A DNA stretch of 64,000 nt from BOG-908 sp965198915 (GTDB lineage Bacteria; Pseudomonadota; Alphaproteobacteria; Acetobacterales; Acetobacteraceae): positions 1,674,001 to 1,738,000 of the forward strand of contig CBDAQC010000002.1 in assembly GCA_965198915.1 (NCBI GenBank), read 5' to 3'. Every line of letters begins with the position of its first letter. The stretch's first letter is position 1. A program made the position numbers and the translations under genes. Below are positions 1-8,290 of this stretch, piece by piece. Below the pieces are notes generated by a model. It saw only the letters and a program-made list of their open reading frames with translations. It was not told the origin of the DNA and did no database searches.

Positions 1-1137
1 GTTGATCGATGCGCCGGCCAGGGCCGCGCCGCCCACGTTCAGGAACGTCACCAGTGCTGGGGAATAGACCGGGTAGGGCGAGCCCACGTTGACGTCGACC
101 TGCGCCTCGCCTGGCACCCAGCCCCAGCGGTTCTCCACCTGCACCCAGCGGCCGTAATGGAACGGCGCGAAGCCCCAGCGCGCGTTGTCCACCCACGTCC
201 AGCCCCAGGGGTGCACGTAGGCCCAGTGGCCGTCGCGGTACGGCGCCCAGTTGGCCGGCACGCTCTGCGGATACCAGACCTGGCCGTATTGCTGCGTCTG
301 GGTGAAGCTGCCGTAGGTCTGCAGGTCGGCCGCGCCCGTCATGTACTGCACCTGCGGCGGCACGCCCGCGGCGAAGGTGCGGCGTGCCGGCACGCGCAGC
401 AGGCCCTGCAGGAACGCGTCGGTCTGGATAGCGCCGATCGAGCCTTGGAGCGTGTCGGTGCCGCCGATCGTGGCGGTCTGCTGCGGTCCGACGTCGAGCG
501 TCAGGTTGCTGCCCGCCACATGCGCCGAGCCTTCCACCACTGTTACCAGTGTCGCGTCCTGCGTATCGCCGGCCACGATCTCGTAGCGGCCCGCGGCGGT
601 GATCTGGACGGCGCCGCGCGGCGTGTTGATGGTGACGTTCTGGCCCTGCGGCAGGCTGTTGAGCTGGAGGAACATCGCCCCCTGCGCCGCCGTCATGGTG
701 AACTGCGACTGGTCCAGCGCCGTCACGTCGAGCTCGGTCGAGCTGGCCAGGACGACGCGGTCATCGGCGATCTCCAGCGTCGCCTGGGCGGCCGGCTCGG
801 TCCAGAACGCCTCGCCGTTGCTCACCGGATAGTTCAGCGTGGCCGGGCTCCATTGCGTCTCGCCGGCGGTGTGGAAGGACACCGCGCCGGCCATGTCGGC
901 GACGCGGCCCGCCAGGGCTGGCGGATCGGTGTTCGGGTCGCCCGCCTGGTCTGCGCCGGGCTGGTCCGCGCCGGGCTGTCCGGCGCCGGGCTGGTCCGCG
1001 CCGGGCTGTTCGGCGCCGGGCTGTTCGGCGCCAGGCGGGGGGGCAGGTTGGGCCATCGCGGGCAGGCTGGCCGTCAGGCTCAGGCTGGTGGTCGCCAGCC
1101 ATAGGCTGAACCGCATCAGCCCTGTATGAGAACGCAT
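1..1137 (-). CDS. Secreted DUF6600/FecR-like protein, 3' part missing
   Basis: The gene runs off the left edge, so its C-terminus is missing; 379 codons are visible. The ATG at 1137 follows a GGAG about 8 nt upstream. The protein has a signal peptide (hydrophobic residues about 10-28, ending AMAQ), then six pentapeptide repeats of the type PGAEQ/PGADQ, then a beta-rich FecR-like part (INTPRGAVQI, VVEGSAHV). Near the visible end is a Trp/Tyr-rich block (NWAPYRDGHW, WGFAPFHYGRW) typical of DUF6600 proteins. I infer an envelope or periplasmic protein, function unknown. It is divergent from the lipoprotein gene at 1366. Confidence 0.75.
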   Translation of the reverse strand, partial: MRSHTGLMRFSLWLATTSLSLTASLPAMAQPAPPPGAEQPGAEQPGADQPGAGQPGADQPGADQAGDPNTDPPALAGRVADMAGAVSFHTAGETQWSPATLNYPVSNGEAFWTEPAAQATLEIADDRVVLASSTELDVTALDQSQFTMTAAQGAMFLQLNSLPQGQNVTINTPRGAVQITAAGRYEIVAGDTQDATLVTVVEGSAHVAGSNLTLDVGPQQTATIGGTDTLQGSIGAIQTDAFLQGLLRVPARRTFAAGVPPQVQYMTGAADLQTYGSFTQTQQYGQVWYPQSVPANWAPYRDGHWAYVHPWGWTWVDNARWGFAPFHYGRWVQVENRWGWVPGEAQVDVNVGSPYPVYSPALVTFLNVGGAALAGASIN

Positions 1138-1214
1138 CTGAGACACTCCATATCGAGGCGAAGATCGCCTGCCCCTACTCAACATTACGAACATGGCGGG
1201 ATCAGGACGGGCCT

Positions 1215-1264
1215 GGTAACGCCAGGTAACATGCGGCGCATAGCGCCGTGACATAGTGTGACAT
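1215..1264. promoter_or_regulatory. Two tandem direct-repeat pairs with 10-bp period
   Basis: In the divergent spacer, GGTAAC occurs at 1215 and again at 1225, and GTGACAT occurs at 1248 and again at 1258. Both pairs have a 10-bp period, the arrangement bound by OmpR/PhoB-type response-regulator dimers. Which regulator, and which of the two divergent genes it would control, cannot be told from sequence. Confidence 0.35.
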
Positions 1265-1365
1265 CGCACCGAACAACATGTTTAACCCGCTGACTCGGCG
1301 CAGCTTGCGCCTAATCTAGCGGCATGAGCTCGGCCGGCCTGCGCGGCGGAGAAGGAGAGATTGGT

Positions 1366-1701
1366 ATGATCGGACGTATCGTGCGGCGGGCGGCCCTGCC
1401 GGCCGCCCTTTTGGCCAGCACGCTGCTTGGCGGCTGTGTGTATCCCTATGGCGGCTACGGCTATCCCGCCTATGGCTACGCGGGTTACCCCTATGCCGGT
1501 TACGGCTACGGATATGGCTATCCCGGCTATCTGGGAACCGGCATTTTCGTCGGCGGCTGGGGCGGCGGGTTCTATCGCGGCGGCTATGGCGGCTTCTACA
1601 ACCATGGCTGGGGCTATGGCGGCCATTGGGGCGGCGGCTTCCATGGTGGGTTCTCCGGCGGCGGCTTCCACGGCGGCGGCGGCGCGGGCTTCCACCACTA
1701 A
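1366..1701 (+). CDS. Small Gly/Tyr-rich lipoprotein
   Basis: This 111-residue protein starts at ATG 1366, just after a strong GGAGAAGGAGAG; an upstream in-frame ATG at 1324 lacks such a site. Residues 1-23 are a lipoprotein signal peptide ending in the lipobox LLGGC. The mature part is low-complexity: tandem YGYxGY units, then GGGFxxG and GGGFHG units ending in HH. It is probably an outer-membrane-anchored surface or spacer lipoprotein. No enzymatic domain is visible. Confidence 0.7.
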   Translation: MIGRIVRRAALPAALLASTLLGGCVYPYGGYGYPAYGYAGYPYAGYGYGYGYPGYLGTGIFVGGWGGGFYRGGYGGFYNHGWGYGGHWGGGFHGGFSGGGFHGGGGAGFHH

Positions 1702-1789
1702 GGTGCCACTGGCGGGCCTTCCTTGCGTTGTGGCTGGGTAGCGGTGCGGCTGAAGCAGCCGCGCCGCCCGTAGCCGAGGAGCACGCAAG

Positions 1790-1951
1790 TTGGATGATAC
1801 GCCGCCTCCCGACAGTTCGCGCGGGCGCTTTCTTGCGATCGTCGTCATTGCGGCCCTGCTGGCTGGCGGTTTCTGGCTCGTCCACAAACTAGGCTCGGCC
1901 AGCGCCCTGCAGGATTGTGTGGCAACAGGGCGACACGATTGCGGCTCGTGA
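1790..1951 (+). CDS. Small single-TM protein (53 aa), TTG start
   Basis: The short ORF begins with TTG at 1790, preceded by GAGGAG about 8 nt upstream. It has an acidic, proline-containing N-terminus (DDTPPPDSSRGR), one transmembrane helix (about residues 13-31) and a C-terminal tail LQDCVATGRHDCGS with two cysteines. From memory, small one-TM proteins with this LQDCVxxGRxxC ending occur widely in proteobacteria, but I cannot name a function. Start codon and reality rest on the ribosome-binding site and this architecture. Confidence 0.6.
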   Translation: MDDTPPPDSSRGRFLAIVVIAALLAGGFWLVHKLGSASALQDCVATGRHDCGS

Positions 1952-2075
1952 CCTTGGGCCGGGTGCGGCTCCGGGCAGCAAAAACCCACTCCAGCATCAA
2001 ACGTCTTTGCGAAAGGCGGCCGGTCCGGTAGAGGCGGCTGCCATGTCGATCGGCCACGACCGGAGTGGGACTGGG

Positions 2076-3917
2076 ATGCACCTGCAAGCGCGCGCCCTCG
2101 CCTCCTCGCAGGATCGCGCTCACCCCGCTCTGGCGCCACTTCGCGCCGCCTATGCGGACCACCCGGATGCCGGCAGCGGATCAGGGGATTTCCGGCAACG
2201 CTACTGGCTGGAACACGCCTGGCTGGCGGCGCTGCCTGGCGTGACCGCGTTCGCGGCGAAGGTGCTGGCCGTGCGCATCGCCGCAAGCCAGCCCGCCTCG
2301 CCCGCGTCAGACCCCTTCCCGGCCGACCGTCTCGCCGCCTTCCGCGCCGCCGTGCCGGACCCGGCCGCCCTGGCGCCGGCCCTGCGCGCGCTGGACCTGG
2401 CCGATGCCACGGTGACGCCCGACCGCGCCGGCGTGGCGGCGATCGGCGCGGCCTGGCCGGTGGCGCGCGCGGTGGAAGCGCTGCTCGCCGAAGGCGGTGA
2501 CGAGCGGCTGACGCTCGACCCTGTCACCGGGCTGAACCGGTACGGCTGCGCGCCATGGCCCAGGCCCGAAGTGATCGGGTTCGCCTCCTGCACCGCTTCC
2601 AGCCTGGCCGGACCGCAGTTCATCGCGGCCGAGCAGGCCCGCCGCGACCTTATCGCGGCGGCACTCGTCCAAGGTCCCGACGCAGCACTGGCGGCGGCCA
2701 GCCGGCACGCCGCGGACCGGATTCTAGCCCATTTCGGCGTGGCGGACATGGCCGACGCGATCCTGACCGCCTCCGGCACAGACGCGGCCCTGATCGTGAC
2801 CGGCCTGCTCGCCGCCGAACAGCCAGACGTCCCGCTCACCAGCATACTCGTCAGCCCAGCGGAGACCGGCAGCGGCGTGCCGGACGCGGTGCAGGGCCGC
2901 CACTTCTCCACGTGCACCCCGTCCGGCGTGGCGGTGCCGAAAGGCGGCGGGCTGGACGGTCTGCGGCACATGCCGCGCCTGGTCACCGTGGCGCTGCGCG
3001 ACGCGGCGGGCGAACCCTGCGGCGCCGAACACATCGCGGCCGCCTGCGAGGCGGCAGTCGTCGCAGCACTGCCCGCCGGGCGCGCCGTCCTGCATGCGAT
3101 CGACGGTTCCAAGACAGGCCTGACCGCGCCCGACCGGCCCACTTTGCTGCGACTGGCCCGCCGCTTCGGGCGCGCGCTGGACATCGTGATCGACGCCTGC
3201 CAGGCCCGTATCGAGCCGGCTTTGGTACGCTGGTATCTGCAGCAGGGCTTCCCGGTGCTGGTCACGGGTTCGAAATTCTTCGCCGCGCCCGGGTTCTGCG
3301 GCGCCGTGCTGTTTCCGCGCGCCCGCCTGGCCCGTATCGCCGCCGGCGCGGTGCCGCACGGGCTGGCCTCCTACGCCGGCATGGCGGACGGCGTGGGATC
3401 GCGCCTCTGCCCCGGCCTGCTGTTGCGCTGGACGGCGGCGCTGCATGACATGGCGGCTTTCGGCGGCCTGCCTACGGACGAGGTGGGGCTGCGGCTGGAC
3501 AGCCTCGGCCAGTCGGTCGAGCGGACGCTGCGAGGCGACGCCCGGCTTCGCCTGGTGGCCGCCCCCCGGCCGCGCGGGCTGGGCTGGTCGGACAGGCGCA
3601 GCGTGTTCACCTTCCTGGTTCGCGGCCCGGCCGGCTGGCTGGATGCCGCGAGCCTGCGACCGCTCTATCTGGCCCTGCATGACGATCAGGCCGCCGGGCC
3701 GGGCCAGGCGTCCGCGCGCTGCCAGATCGGCCAGCCGGTGCAGCTGGGCGGCGCGGCACTGGGCGGGTTGCGGCTGGCGCTCAGTGCGGCGCAGATCTGC
3801 CAAGGCGGCGATCAGGCCGAGGCGCTGGCGACGGTTGCCGGCAAGCTGGTGTTCCTGCTGGACAGAAGCGAGGCGGGCGCAGCACGGGGGGCTGCCTCCC
3901 CGGCGCTGGTGGGGTGA
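2076..3917 (+). CDS. PLP-dependent fold-type I enzyme, aminotransferase class V-like
   Basis: This 613-residue protein has the marks of a fold-type I pyridoxal-phosphate enzyme: SGTDA in the phosphate-binding position, SKTGLTAP, the cofactor-binding VIDACQ (Asp373, Gln376) and TGSKFFAAPGFCG with the likely Schiff-base Lys400. It is longer than usual class V enzymes because of an Ala-rich N-terminal part of about 150 residues. ATG 2076 has a GGAG about 10 nt upstream; ATG 2043 is an alternative. The substrate is unknown. It is convergent with the EAL-like pair, so the two are not one operon. Confidence 0.7.
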   Translation: MHLQARALASSQDRAHPALAPLRAAYADHPDAGSGSGDFRQRYWLEHAWLAALPGVTAFAAKVLAVRIAASQPASPASDPFPADRLAAFRAAVPDPAALAPALRALDLADATVTPDRAGVAAIGAAWPVARAVEALLAEGGDERLTLDPVTGLNRYGCAPWPRPEVIGFASCTASSLAGPQFIAAEQARRDLIAAALVQGPDAALAAASRHAADRILAHFGVADMADAILTASGTDAALIVTGLLAAEQPDVPLTSILVSPAETGSGVPDAVQGRHFSTCTPSGVAVPKGGGLDGLRHMPRLVTVALRDAAGEPCGAEHIAAACEAAVVAALPAGRAVLHAIDGSKTGLTAPDRPTLLRLARRFGRALDIVIDACQARIEPALVRWYLQQGFPVLVTGSKFFAAPGFCGAVLFPRARLARIAAGAVPHGLASYAGMADGVGSRLCPGLLLRWTAALHDMAAFGGLPTDEVGLRLDSLGQSVERTLRGDARLRLVAAPRPRGLGWSDRRSVFTFLVRGPAGWLDAASLRPLYLALHDDQAAGPGQASARCQIGQPVQLGGAALGGLRLALSAAQICQGGDQAEALATVAGKLVFLLDRSEAGAARGAASPALVG

Positions 3918-3925
3918 CGCAAGGA

Positions 3926-3940
3926 TGGGGTGCTGCCCCA
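3926..3940 (+). terminator. Short GC hairpin after the PLP gene
   Basis: TGGGG-TGCTG-CCCCA forms a 5-bp GC stem 9 nt after the stop codon. There is no T-run, so termination is only suggested. Confidence 0.3.
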
Positions 3941-4087
3941 GACCGCGTTACGTTTCAGGTGCGTGTGAAGGTTTAACGTGTCTGTTGAAAACTTGGCCTG
4001 GTAAGTCGGCTGGCGGTGATTCGCGAGCACCGGAGCGCAGGGAATCGTCGCCAGATGGCCGACAAAGCGAGTTTTCGAGCGGACATT

Positions 4088-4141
4088 AAGGACGACTGTC
4101 CAGGAGTGGGCCGGCGCCGGGCAGAGCCCCTGGCCTTCCCG
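4088..4141. repeat. GC-rich palindromic repeat at a convergent gene end
   Basis: The segment holds GGAC-GACT-GTCC, the palindrome CCGGCGCCGG and GGGC-AGA-GCCC. It resembles, in reverse orientation, the segment 63225-63269: both pair a GGGCTCTGCCC-type hairpin with a GGACAGTCGTCC-type hairpin. It lies between the ends of two convergent genes, which suggests bidirectional termination. Confidence 0.55.
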
Positions 4142-4147
4142 CCGATG

Positions 4148-5248
4148 TCACTCCTTGAGCGCCCTCCCCCGCCCGAACCTGAAGCCCGCGCGGCGCGCCC
4201 AGTCCAGTTGCTCCGCCGTATCCAACCCGCACAGAACCACCTGCGTCCTGTCCGGCACGCAGTCGCGCAGCCGCCCCGATCCCGCCACGAGCTCCGCCGA
4301 GCACGCAAGCTGCACGTAATCCAGCCCGGCTTCGCCTACGTCCAGGAAGCGCAGCAGCGCCGGGCTCGCGTCGGCCAGGACCAGCCGGTAGCCGCGCGCC
4401 TGGGCGAAGCGGCAGGCGAACGTGAAGCCCTCGAGATCGGACAGCAGGTCCGCGGCGTTGACATAGAGCAGGATTTCGCTGCGCAGGGCGAGCGGGAGGG
4501 CTTCATCGAACGCCATGAAGCCGGCCGACAGGATGGTCTCCACCGTCAGATTGATGGCGAACGCGCCGCAGCCCCGCAGCTCCCGCGGGGCGGCGAGGAC
4601 GGCCAGCATGCGCCGGTCCAGGATGCGGGTCAGCCGGCGGAACAGCCAGGGTTCCCCCTTCAGGTCGCAGTCCGGGCATAGCTCGGCGGCAATTTCGGGC
4701 AGCGCGAAGTAGCGCTCCTCCCACACCGGAAGGCCCGCCCGCCTGTCCAGCCGCACTACCGGCCGCCAGCGGGAGAAGCGCGACAGATCCGCCTGCTGCA
4801 GGCGCGCTTCGAGTTCCGCCAGCTTGCCTGCGTCCAACCGCAGGCTGAGTGCGGCGGCAGCCGGCGCTTCGGCCCCGCCAATCTCGTCCAACAGCCAGCC
4901 TGCCTGCTCCGGCAGATCGTACAGCGCCAGGAGTTCGCCGACTTCCGGCACGGTGCCGTCAGGCTGGCCGGCCAGCAATTGGCCCAGCGCGCTTCGCGCC
5001 TGGGCCAGTTCGGCATCACCGCCGTGGCGCCAGACGATTGCGAGCCGCCCCTGGTTCAGCTCGAACATCTGTGCCCGATCCGCTGCAGCCAAAGGCAGAA
5101 CGGCTTCGCGCGCCAGCCGGATGTGATGCGGGCGCGCCAAGGCTTGCGGCAGGCTGCCCGTGTGCAGGACCACGGCGCGCCGCCTGGCGCCGGCCCGCGC
5201 GCCCTGTTGCAACACCTGCCGAAACGCCGCCTCGTCCTGCTTCAGCAC
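4148..5248 (-). CDS. Degenerate EAL-like protein (366 aa)
   Basis: The C-terminal half follows the layout of EAL (c-di-GMP phosphodiesterase) domains: an INLTVETILSAGF segment, then GYRLVLADAS where active enzymes have a DDFGxG loop, then a YVQL strand. The EAL signature itself and the metal-binding Glu/Asp residues are absent, so I infer a non-catalytic nucleotide-binding or scaffold protein. A CPDC pair sits near residue 193. The GTG start at 5248 overlaps the stop of the tiny ORF upstream by 7 nt, implying translational coupling with 5352-6749. Confidence 0.65.
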   Translation of the reverse strand: MLKQDEAAFRQVLQQGARAGARRRAVVLHTGSLPQALARPHHIRLAREAVLPLAAADRAQMFELNQGRLAIVWRHGGDAELAQARSALGQLLAGQPDGTVPEVGELLALYDLPEQAGWLLDEIGGAEAPAAAALSLRLDAGKLAELEARLQQADLSRFSRWRPVVRLDRRAGLPVWEERYFALPEIAAELCPDCDLKGEPWLFRRLTRILDRRMLAVLAAPRELRGCGAFAINLTVETILSAGFMAFDEALPLALRSEILLYVNAADLLSDLEGFTFACRFAQARGYRLVLADASPALLRFLDVGEAGLDYVQLACSAELVAGSGRLRDCVPDRTQVVLCGLDTAEQLDWARRAGFRFGRGRALKE

Positions 5249-5355
5249 CGGCGCAGGCCTTTCGGGGCCGCATACCAGGCCAGCCAGCCGCCGCTACGCA
5301 ACACGCGGGCTCGGCGTCCGCTCTCCCTAATGGAACCGCCCGCTCGCTTGCTCAC
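5242..5355 (-). CDS. Possible 37-aa coupled ORF between two EAL-like genes
   Basis: A GTG at 5355 overlaps the stop of the upstream gene (GTGA), and the ORF's own TGA overlaps the GTG start of the downstream gene. The predicted peptide is basic, with an aromatic centre (GGWLAWYAAPKG). I do not recognise it. It may be a real micropeptide or simply a reinitiation bridge carrying ribosomes from one EAL-like gene to the next. Confidence 0.3.
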   Translation of the reverse strand: MSKRAGGSIRESGRRARVLRSGGWLAWYAAPKGLRRC

Positions 5356-6749
5356 CCGCCACCGCCCAGCAGCGCCGGATTGCCGCATCCCGCACGTCCT
5401 GGCAGCCCTAGGGCCGCGGCACGCCCTCCGCATTGCGCCAGCGTGCAGGCGGATGCGCTGTGGCAGCGCTGCATGCGCAACGCTGCCTGCACCCGGTCCA
5501 GGAACGGGCCGGCGAACAGCCCGATTCCGTGCGCCTGCCCCCAGCCGAGTGCCGCCTCACCGTCCACGCCGGCCAGCACCAGCCGGCCGCCCGCCTCGCC
5601 CAGACGCAGAAGCCCCGCCGTGGAGTCCGGCCGGCGCAGGACGGGCGACCACGCCAGCACCACGAGGTCCGCACGCAATGCTTCCAGCCGCGCCAGGCGC
5701 AGGGCGGCCGGCTCTACCTGGTCGATCACCAGCTTGCAGCCGGTCAGCTTCAGTATGCCGCGGGCATGTTCCAGCAGGTCCAGGTCTGCGCCGGCCTCCA
5801 GCAGCGAGACGGCGACCCAGAAGCGCAACCCCGCGGCGGCAGCCAGCCGCGCCAGGGTTGCAAAGGCCGGCGAGACGATCGCCCGCAACCCCAGCGCCAC
5901 GAGCACGGGCAGGCCCTGGACACTTGCCTGCCGCAGCAGCCTCCCGCGGGCTTGAATGTCCTCCTGCAGCACCCCCAGAAGCCGCCCGTCGAGCACCGCC
6001 GTGCAGTGACGGAGCAGGAACGGGTCTGCCGTGGCGTGGGTGACGAGCTTGTCCAGCGACAGCCGGTCCAGCCCAACCGCCACGTGCTGGAACGCGGGGG
6101 CGAGCCGGCGGGCCAAAGGCAGGCCGCGGTCTGGCGAGAGCGAAAGGCCGGTCTGCTGGCCGAGAAGTCCCGCCAGCGGCGCCCTGGCGATGATCTCCTC
6201 CAGCGCTGCCAGGCTGACCGGCTGACCCTGCGCCACGGGCTCCGCCACCGGCACACCCGCTTCCGCACGCGCCTGCAGGTACTGCGCCAGGCATGCGGGG
6301 TCCCGCTCCAGCCGCCACAAGGCAACCAGGTCACCGCTGGCCGGCGCGTCGATCGCGAACAGGCGGGCCAGGCTCGCCGGCAATCTCTCCGGCGCATACG
6401 GATCCGCCGCCTGCTCCGGCCGGCATTCCGCGCAGAGCAGCACCAGATCCTGGTTGGACATGGCGAATACCTGGCCTGCAAAGCGCTGGGCGCATTCCTG
6501 CAGCAGCACCCGCGCTACCCGCAGGTGGTAGGCGCGTGGCACGGCCAGCAGGGACAGGCGCAGAACCACCACAACTTTGCCCGCGGGCTGGCGCAACGCG
6601 CGCTCGGCCGCTTCGGCCAGCTGGCGTTCCGCCCCGCGTAACCGGGCCGCCGACTCGCCTGGTCGCGGCGCCGCCTGTGAGCGCGCCTTTACGCTGCCCG
6701 CCTGCACGGTCAACATACCGGCAACCAGCCGATCACCGTGCCCCGACAT
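5352..6749 (-). CDS. Degenerate EAL-like protein with Cys-rich tail (465 aa)
   Basis: The last 250 residues can be matched to an EAL fold: LVIDQVEPAALRLARLEAL where DDFGxGxSSLxxL is expected, then ADLVVLAWSP for the KID strand, and GIGLFAGPFLD for the usual QGYxFxxP ending. No EAL motif or metal ligands remain, so phosphodiesterase activity is unlikely. The C-terminus carries four cysteines (CHSASACTLAQC, GCGNP) that could bind metal. It starts only 38 bp from the divergent phosphatase gene. It is probably co-transcribed with 4148-5248. Confidence 0.65.
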   Translation of the reverse strand: MSGHGDRLVAGMLTVQAGSVKARSQAAPRPGESAARLRGAERQLAEAAERALRQPAGKVVVVLRLSLLAVPRAYHLRVARVLLQECAQRFAGQVFAMSNQDLVLLCAECRPEQAADPYAPERLPASLARLFAIDAPASGDLVALWRLERDPACLAQYLQARAEAGVPVAEPVAQGQPVSLAALEEIIARAPLAGLLGQQTGLSLSPDRGLPLARRLAPAFQHVAVGLDRLSLDKLVTHATADPFLLRHCTAVLDGRLLGVLQEDIQARGRLLRQASVQGLPVLVALGLRAIVSPAFATLARLAAAAGLRFWVAVSLLEAGADLDLLEHARGILKLTGCKLVIDQVEPAALRLARLEALRADLVVLAWSPVLRRPDSTAGLLRLGEAGGRLVLAGVDGEAALGWGQAHGIGLFAGPFLDRVQAALRMQRCHSASACTLAQCGGRAAALGLPGRAGCGNPALLGGGG

Positions 6750-6787
6750 TTTCCGCCCGCTGACATCGCGTGTAGTCTGGCGCCTAC

Positions 6788-7501
6788 ATGGTTGAACTAT
6801 CGTTAGCGCCCGCCGTGCTGCGGCCAGGTCTGCGCGTCTATGCCATCGGTGACGTCCATGGCTGCCTCGACAGGCTGGTCGCCCTTCATTGGGCTATCAC
6901 CGCGGACCTCGCCGCCTACCCCGTCACCGAAAGCGTGCTGGTGCATCTGGGCGACTATGTCGACCGCGGACCGGACAGCGCGGGCGTGATCTGGCTGCTG
7001 ACCGGCACCGTGGCGCCGCCCGTGACCCGGCGCGTGGACCTGCAGGGCAACCACGAGGCGATGCTGCTGGGCGCCATCTCGGGCGATACCAGGATGGCCG
7101 AGACATGGGTGGAGAACGGCGGCGAGAAGACGCTGGAAAGCTACCGCATCCCGCCCGAGGCAGGTCCCGCGGAATGGGGCACGCTGCTGCCTCTGGCCCA
7201 CCGCCAGTGGCTGAAGACGCGCGCCTTGACCCATCAGGAGGGCGGCTACCTGTTCGTGCATGCCGGCATACGGCCCGGCCGCAAGATCTACCGGCAGAGC
7301 CCGGACGACCTGCTGTGGATACGCGAACCGTTCCTGTCCAGCAAGGACCGCCACCCCTTCGTGGTGGTGCACGGCCACACGCCGGTAGACACCCCGGACA
7401 TACGCCCGAACCGCATCGGCATCGATACCGGCGCCGTCATGGGCGGAGCGCTGACCTGCCTGGTGCTGGAGAGCAACCACATGCGGTTCCTGCGGGCCTA
7501 G
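6788..7501 (+). CDS. Serine/threonine-type metallophosphoesterase
   Basis: This 237-residue protein belongs to the PPP/calcineurin-like phosphoesterases. All metal-binding motifs are present in order: GDVHGC, GDYVDRGPDS, GNHEAML, a HAGIRPG block and HGHTP near the C-terminus. Length and motif order match bacterial PrpA/ApaH-like phosphatases that act on phosphoproteins or diadenosine polyphosphates; the substrate cannot be decided. There is no convincing Shine-Dalgarno sequence before ATG 6788; GTG 6809 is an alternative start. Confidence 0.85.
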   Translation: MVELSLAPAVLRPGLRVYAIGDVHGCLDRLVALHWAITADLAAYPVTESVLVHLGDYVDRGPDSAGVIWLLTGTVAPPVTRRVDLQGNHEAMLLGAISGDTRMAETWVENGGEKTLESYRIPPEAGPAEWGTLLPLAHRQWLKTRALTHQEGGYLFVHAGIRPGRKIYRQSPDDLLWIREPFLSSKDRHPFVVVHGHTPVDTPDIRPNRIGIDTGAVMGGALTCLVLESNHMRFLRA

Positions 7502-7511
7502 TGAGCGTGAA

Positions 7512-7540
7512 GTAAGGCAGCAAGGCCCTCTTTTTCAGGC
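7512..7540. repeat. Vestigial arm of the AT-rich palindromic element
   Basis: GTAAGGCAGCAAGGCCCTCT followed by TTTTCAGG matches the outer arm of the element seen in full at 28535. The TGA stop of the adjacent glutathione transferase gene falls in the hairpin loop of this arm, as happens at 22694. Confidence 0.4.
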
Positions 7541-8224
7541 AACCAGCGCGCGGCCGGCGAGGCCGTCGAACAGCTCCAGCATCATGCCACGCCAGGCGGC
7601 CACCGGGTCGCCTTCCTCCAGCACCTCCGGCACGCTTACGCAGCGTAGCCATTGGAAACAGCCGAACAGCGCGTAATCCGCATAGCTCGGCTCCTCGCCG
7701 CCGGCAAAAGCCTGGCTGGCCAGCATGCGGCGCAGCGGGGTCAGCGTGGCGCGCAGGCCGGAAAGCCGTTCCGGCGCCGAATCACGCGCCGCCTCCAGCG
7801 TCAGGCCCAGCCTGGCCTCGCGCGATTGGCGGAAATACGCCTGGTCCGCCGGGTGCAACTGGCTGAACACATACCAGGCGGCGAACGGGAACATCGCCGG
7901 CGCCAGCATGGTATCCGCCCAGGCGATGATGAAGCGGGCATGCGCCTCGCCGCCCAGGCCGCCGAACAGGCTCGGCCCGTTGGTGTGGCGCTCCTCCAGA
8001 TGGTAGGCGATGGCGGTGGAGTCGGCCACCACCGCGCCGTCATCAACAATCACCGGCACCTGCCTGTTATGCGGCGCACCCGGTAGCAGGGACGCTTCGC
8101 TGAACCGCCACGGCACGGTTCGCGGCTCCAGGCCCTTATGGGCCATCGCCATGCGCGCCCGCCAGCAATACGGGCTGAACCGCAGCTCCGGATTACGTCC
8201 CGCCAAGTCGTACAGCTCTATCAA
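7535..8224 (-). CDS. Glutathione S-transferase family protein
   Basis: A cytosolic GST fold: the N-terminal thioredoxin-like domain reads MIELYDLAG...RFSPYCWRARMAMAHKGL, continues to the cis-Pro segment QVPVIVDDG and the glutathione-contacting ADSTAIAYHLEE; an all-helical C-terminal domain follows. The TTG at 8224 is chosen because GGAGG lies 6 nt upstream and MIELYDL is the usual family start. The PYCW motif provides a candidate active-site cysteine. The substrate is unknown. It is convergent with the phosphatase gene. Confidence 0.85.
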   Translation of the reverse strand: MIELYDLAGRNPELRFSPYCWRARMAMAHKGLEPRTVPWRFSEASLLPGAPHNRQVPVIVDDGAVVADSTAIAYHLEERHTNGPSLFGGLGGEAHARFIIAWADTMLAPAMFPFAAWYVFSQLHPADQAYFRQSREARLGLTLEAARDSAPERLSGLRATLTPLRRMLASQAFAGGEEPSYADYALFGCFQWLRCVSVPEVLEEGDPVAAWRGMMLELFDGLAGRALVA

Positions 8225-8290
8225 ACATACACCTCCGGGCGTTTCGCAGAAACCACTGGCCCGCTGACCATGTGGCGTTAACATGGCCGT

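Noticed and set aside
157..1104. 315-codon plus-strand frame at the left edge
   Set aside because: Antisense to the DUF6600-type gene, whose signal peptide and Trp-rich block are clear.
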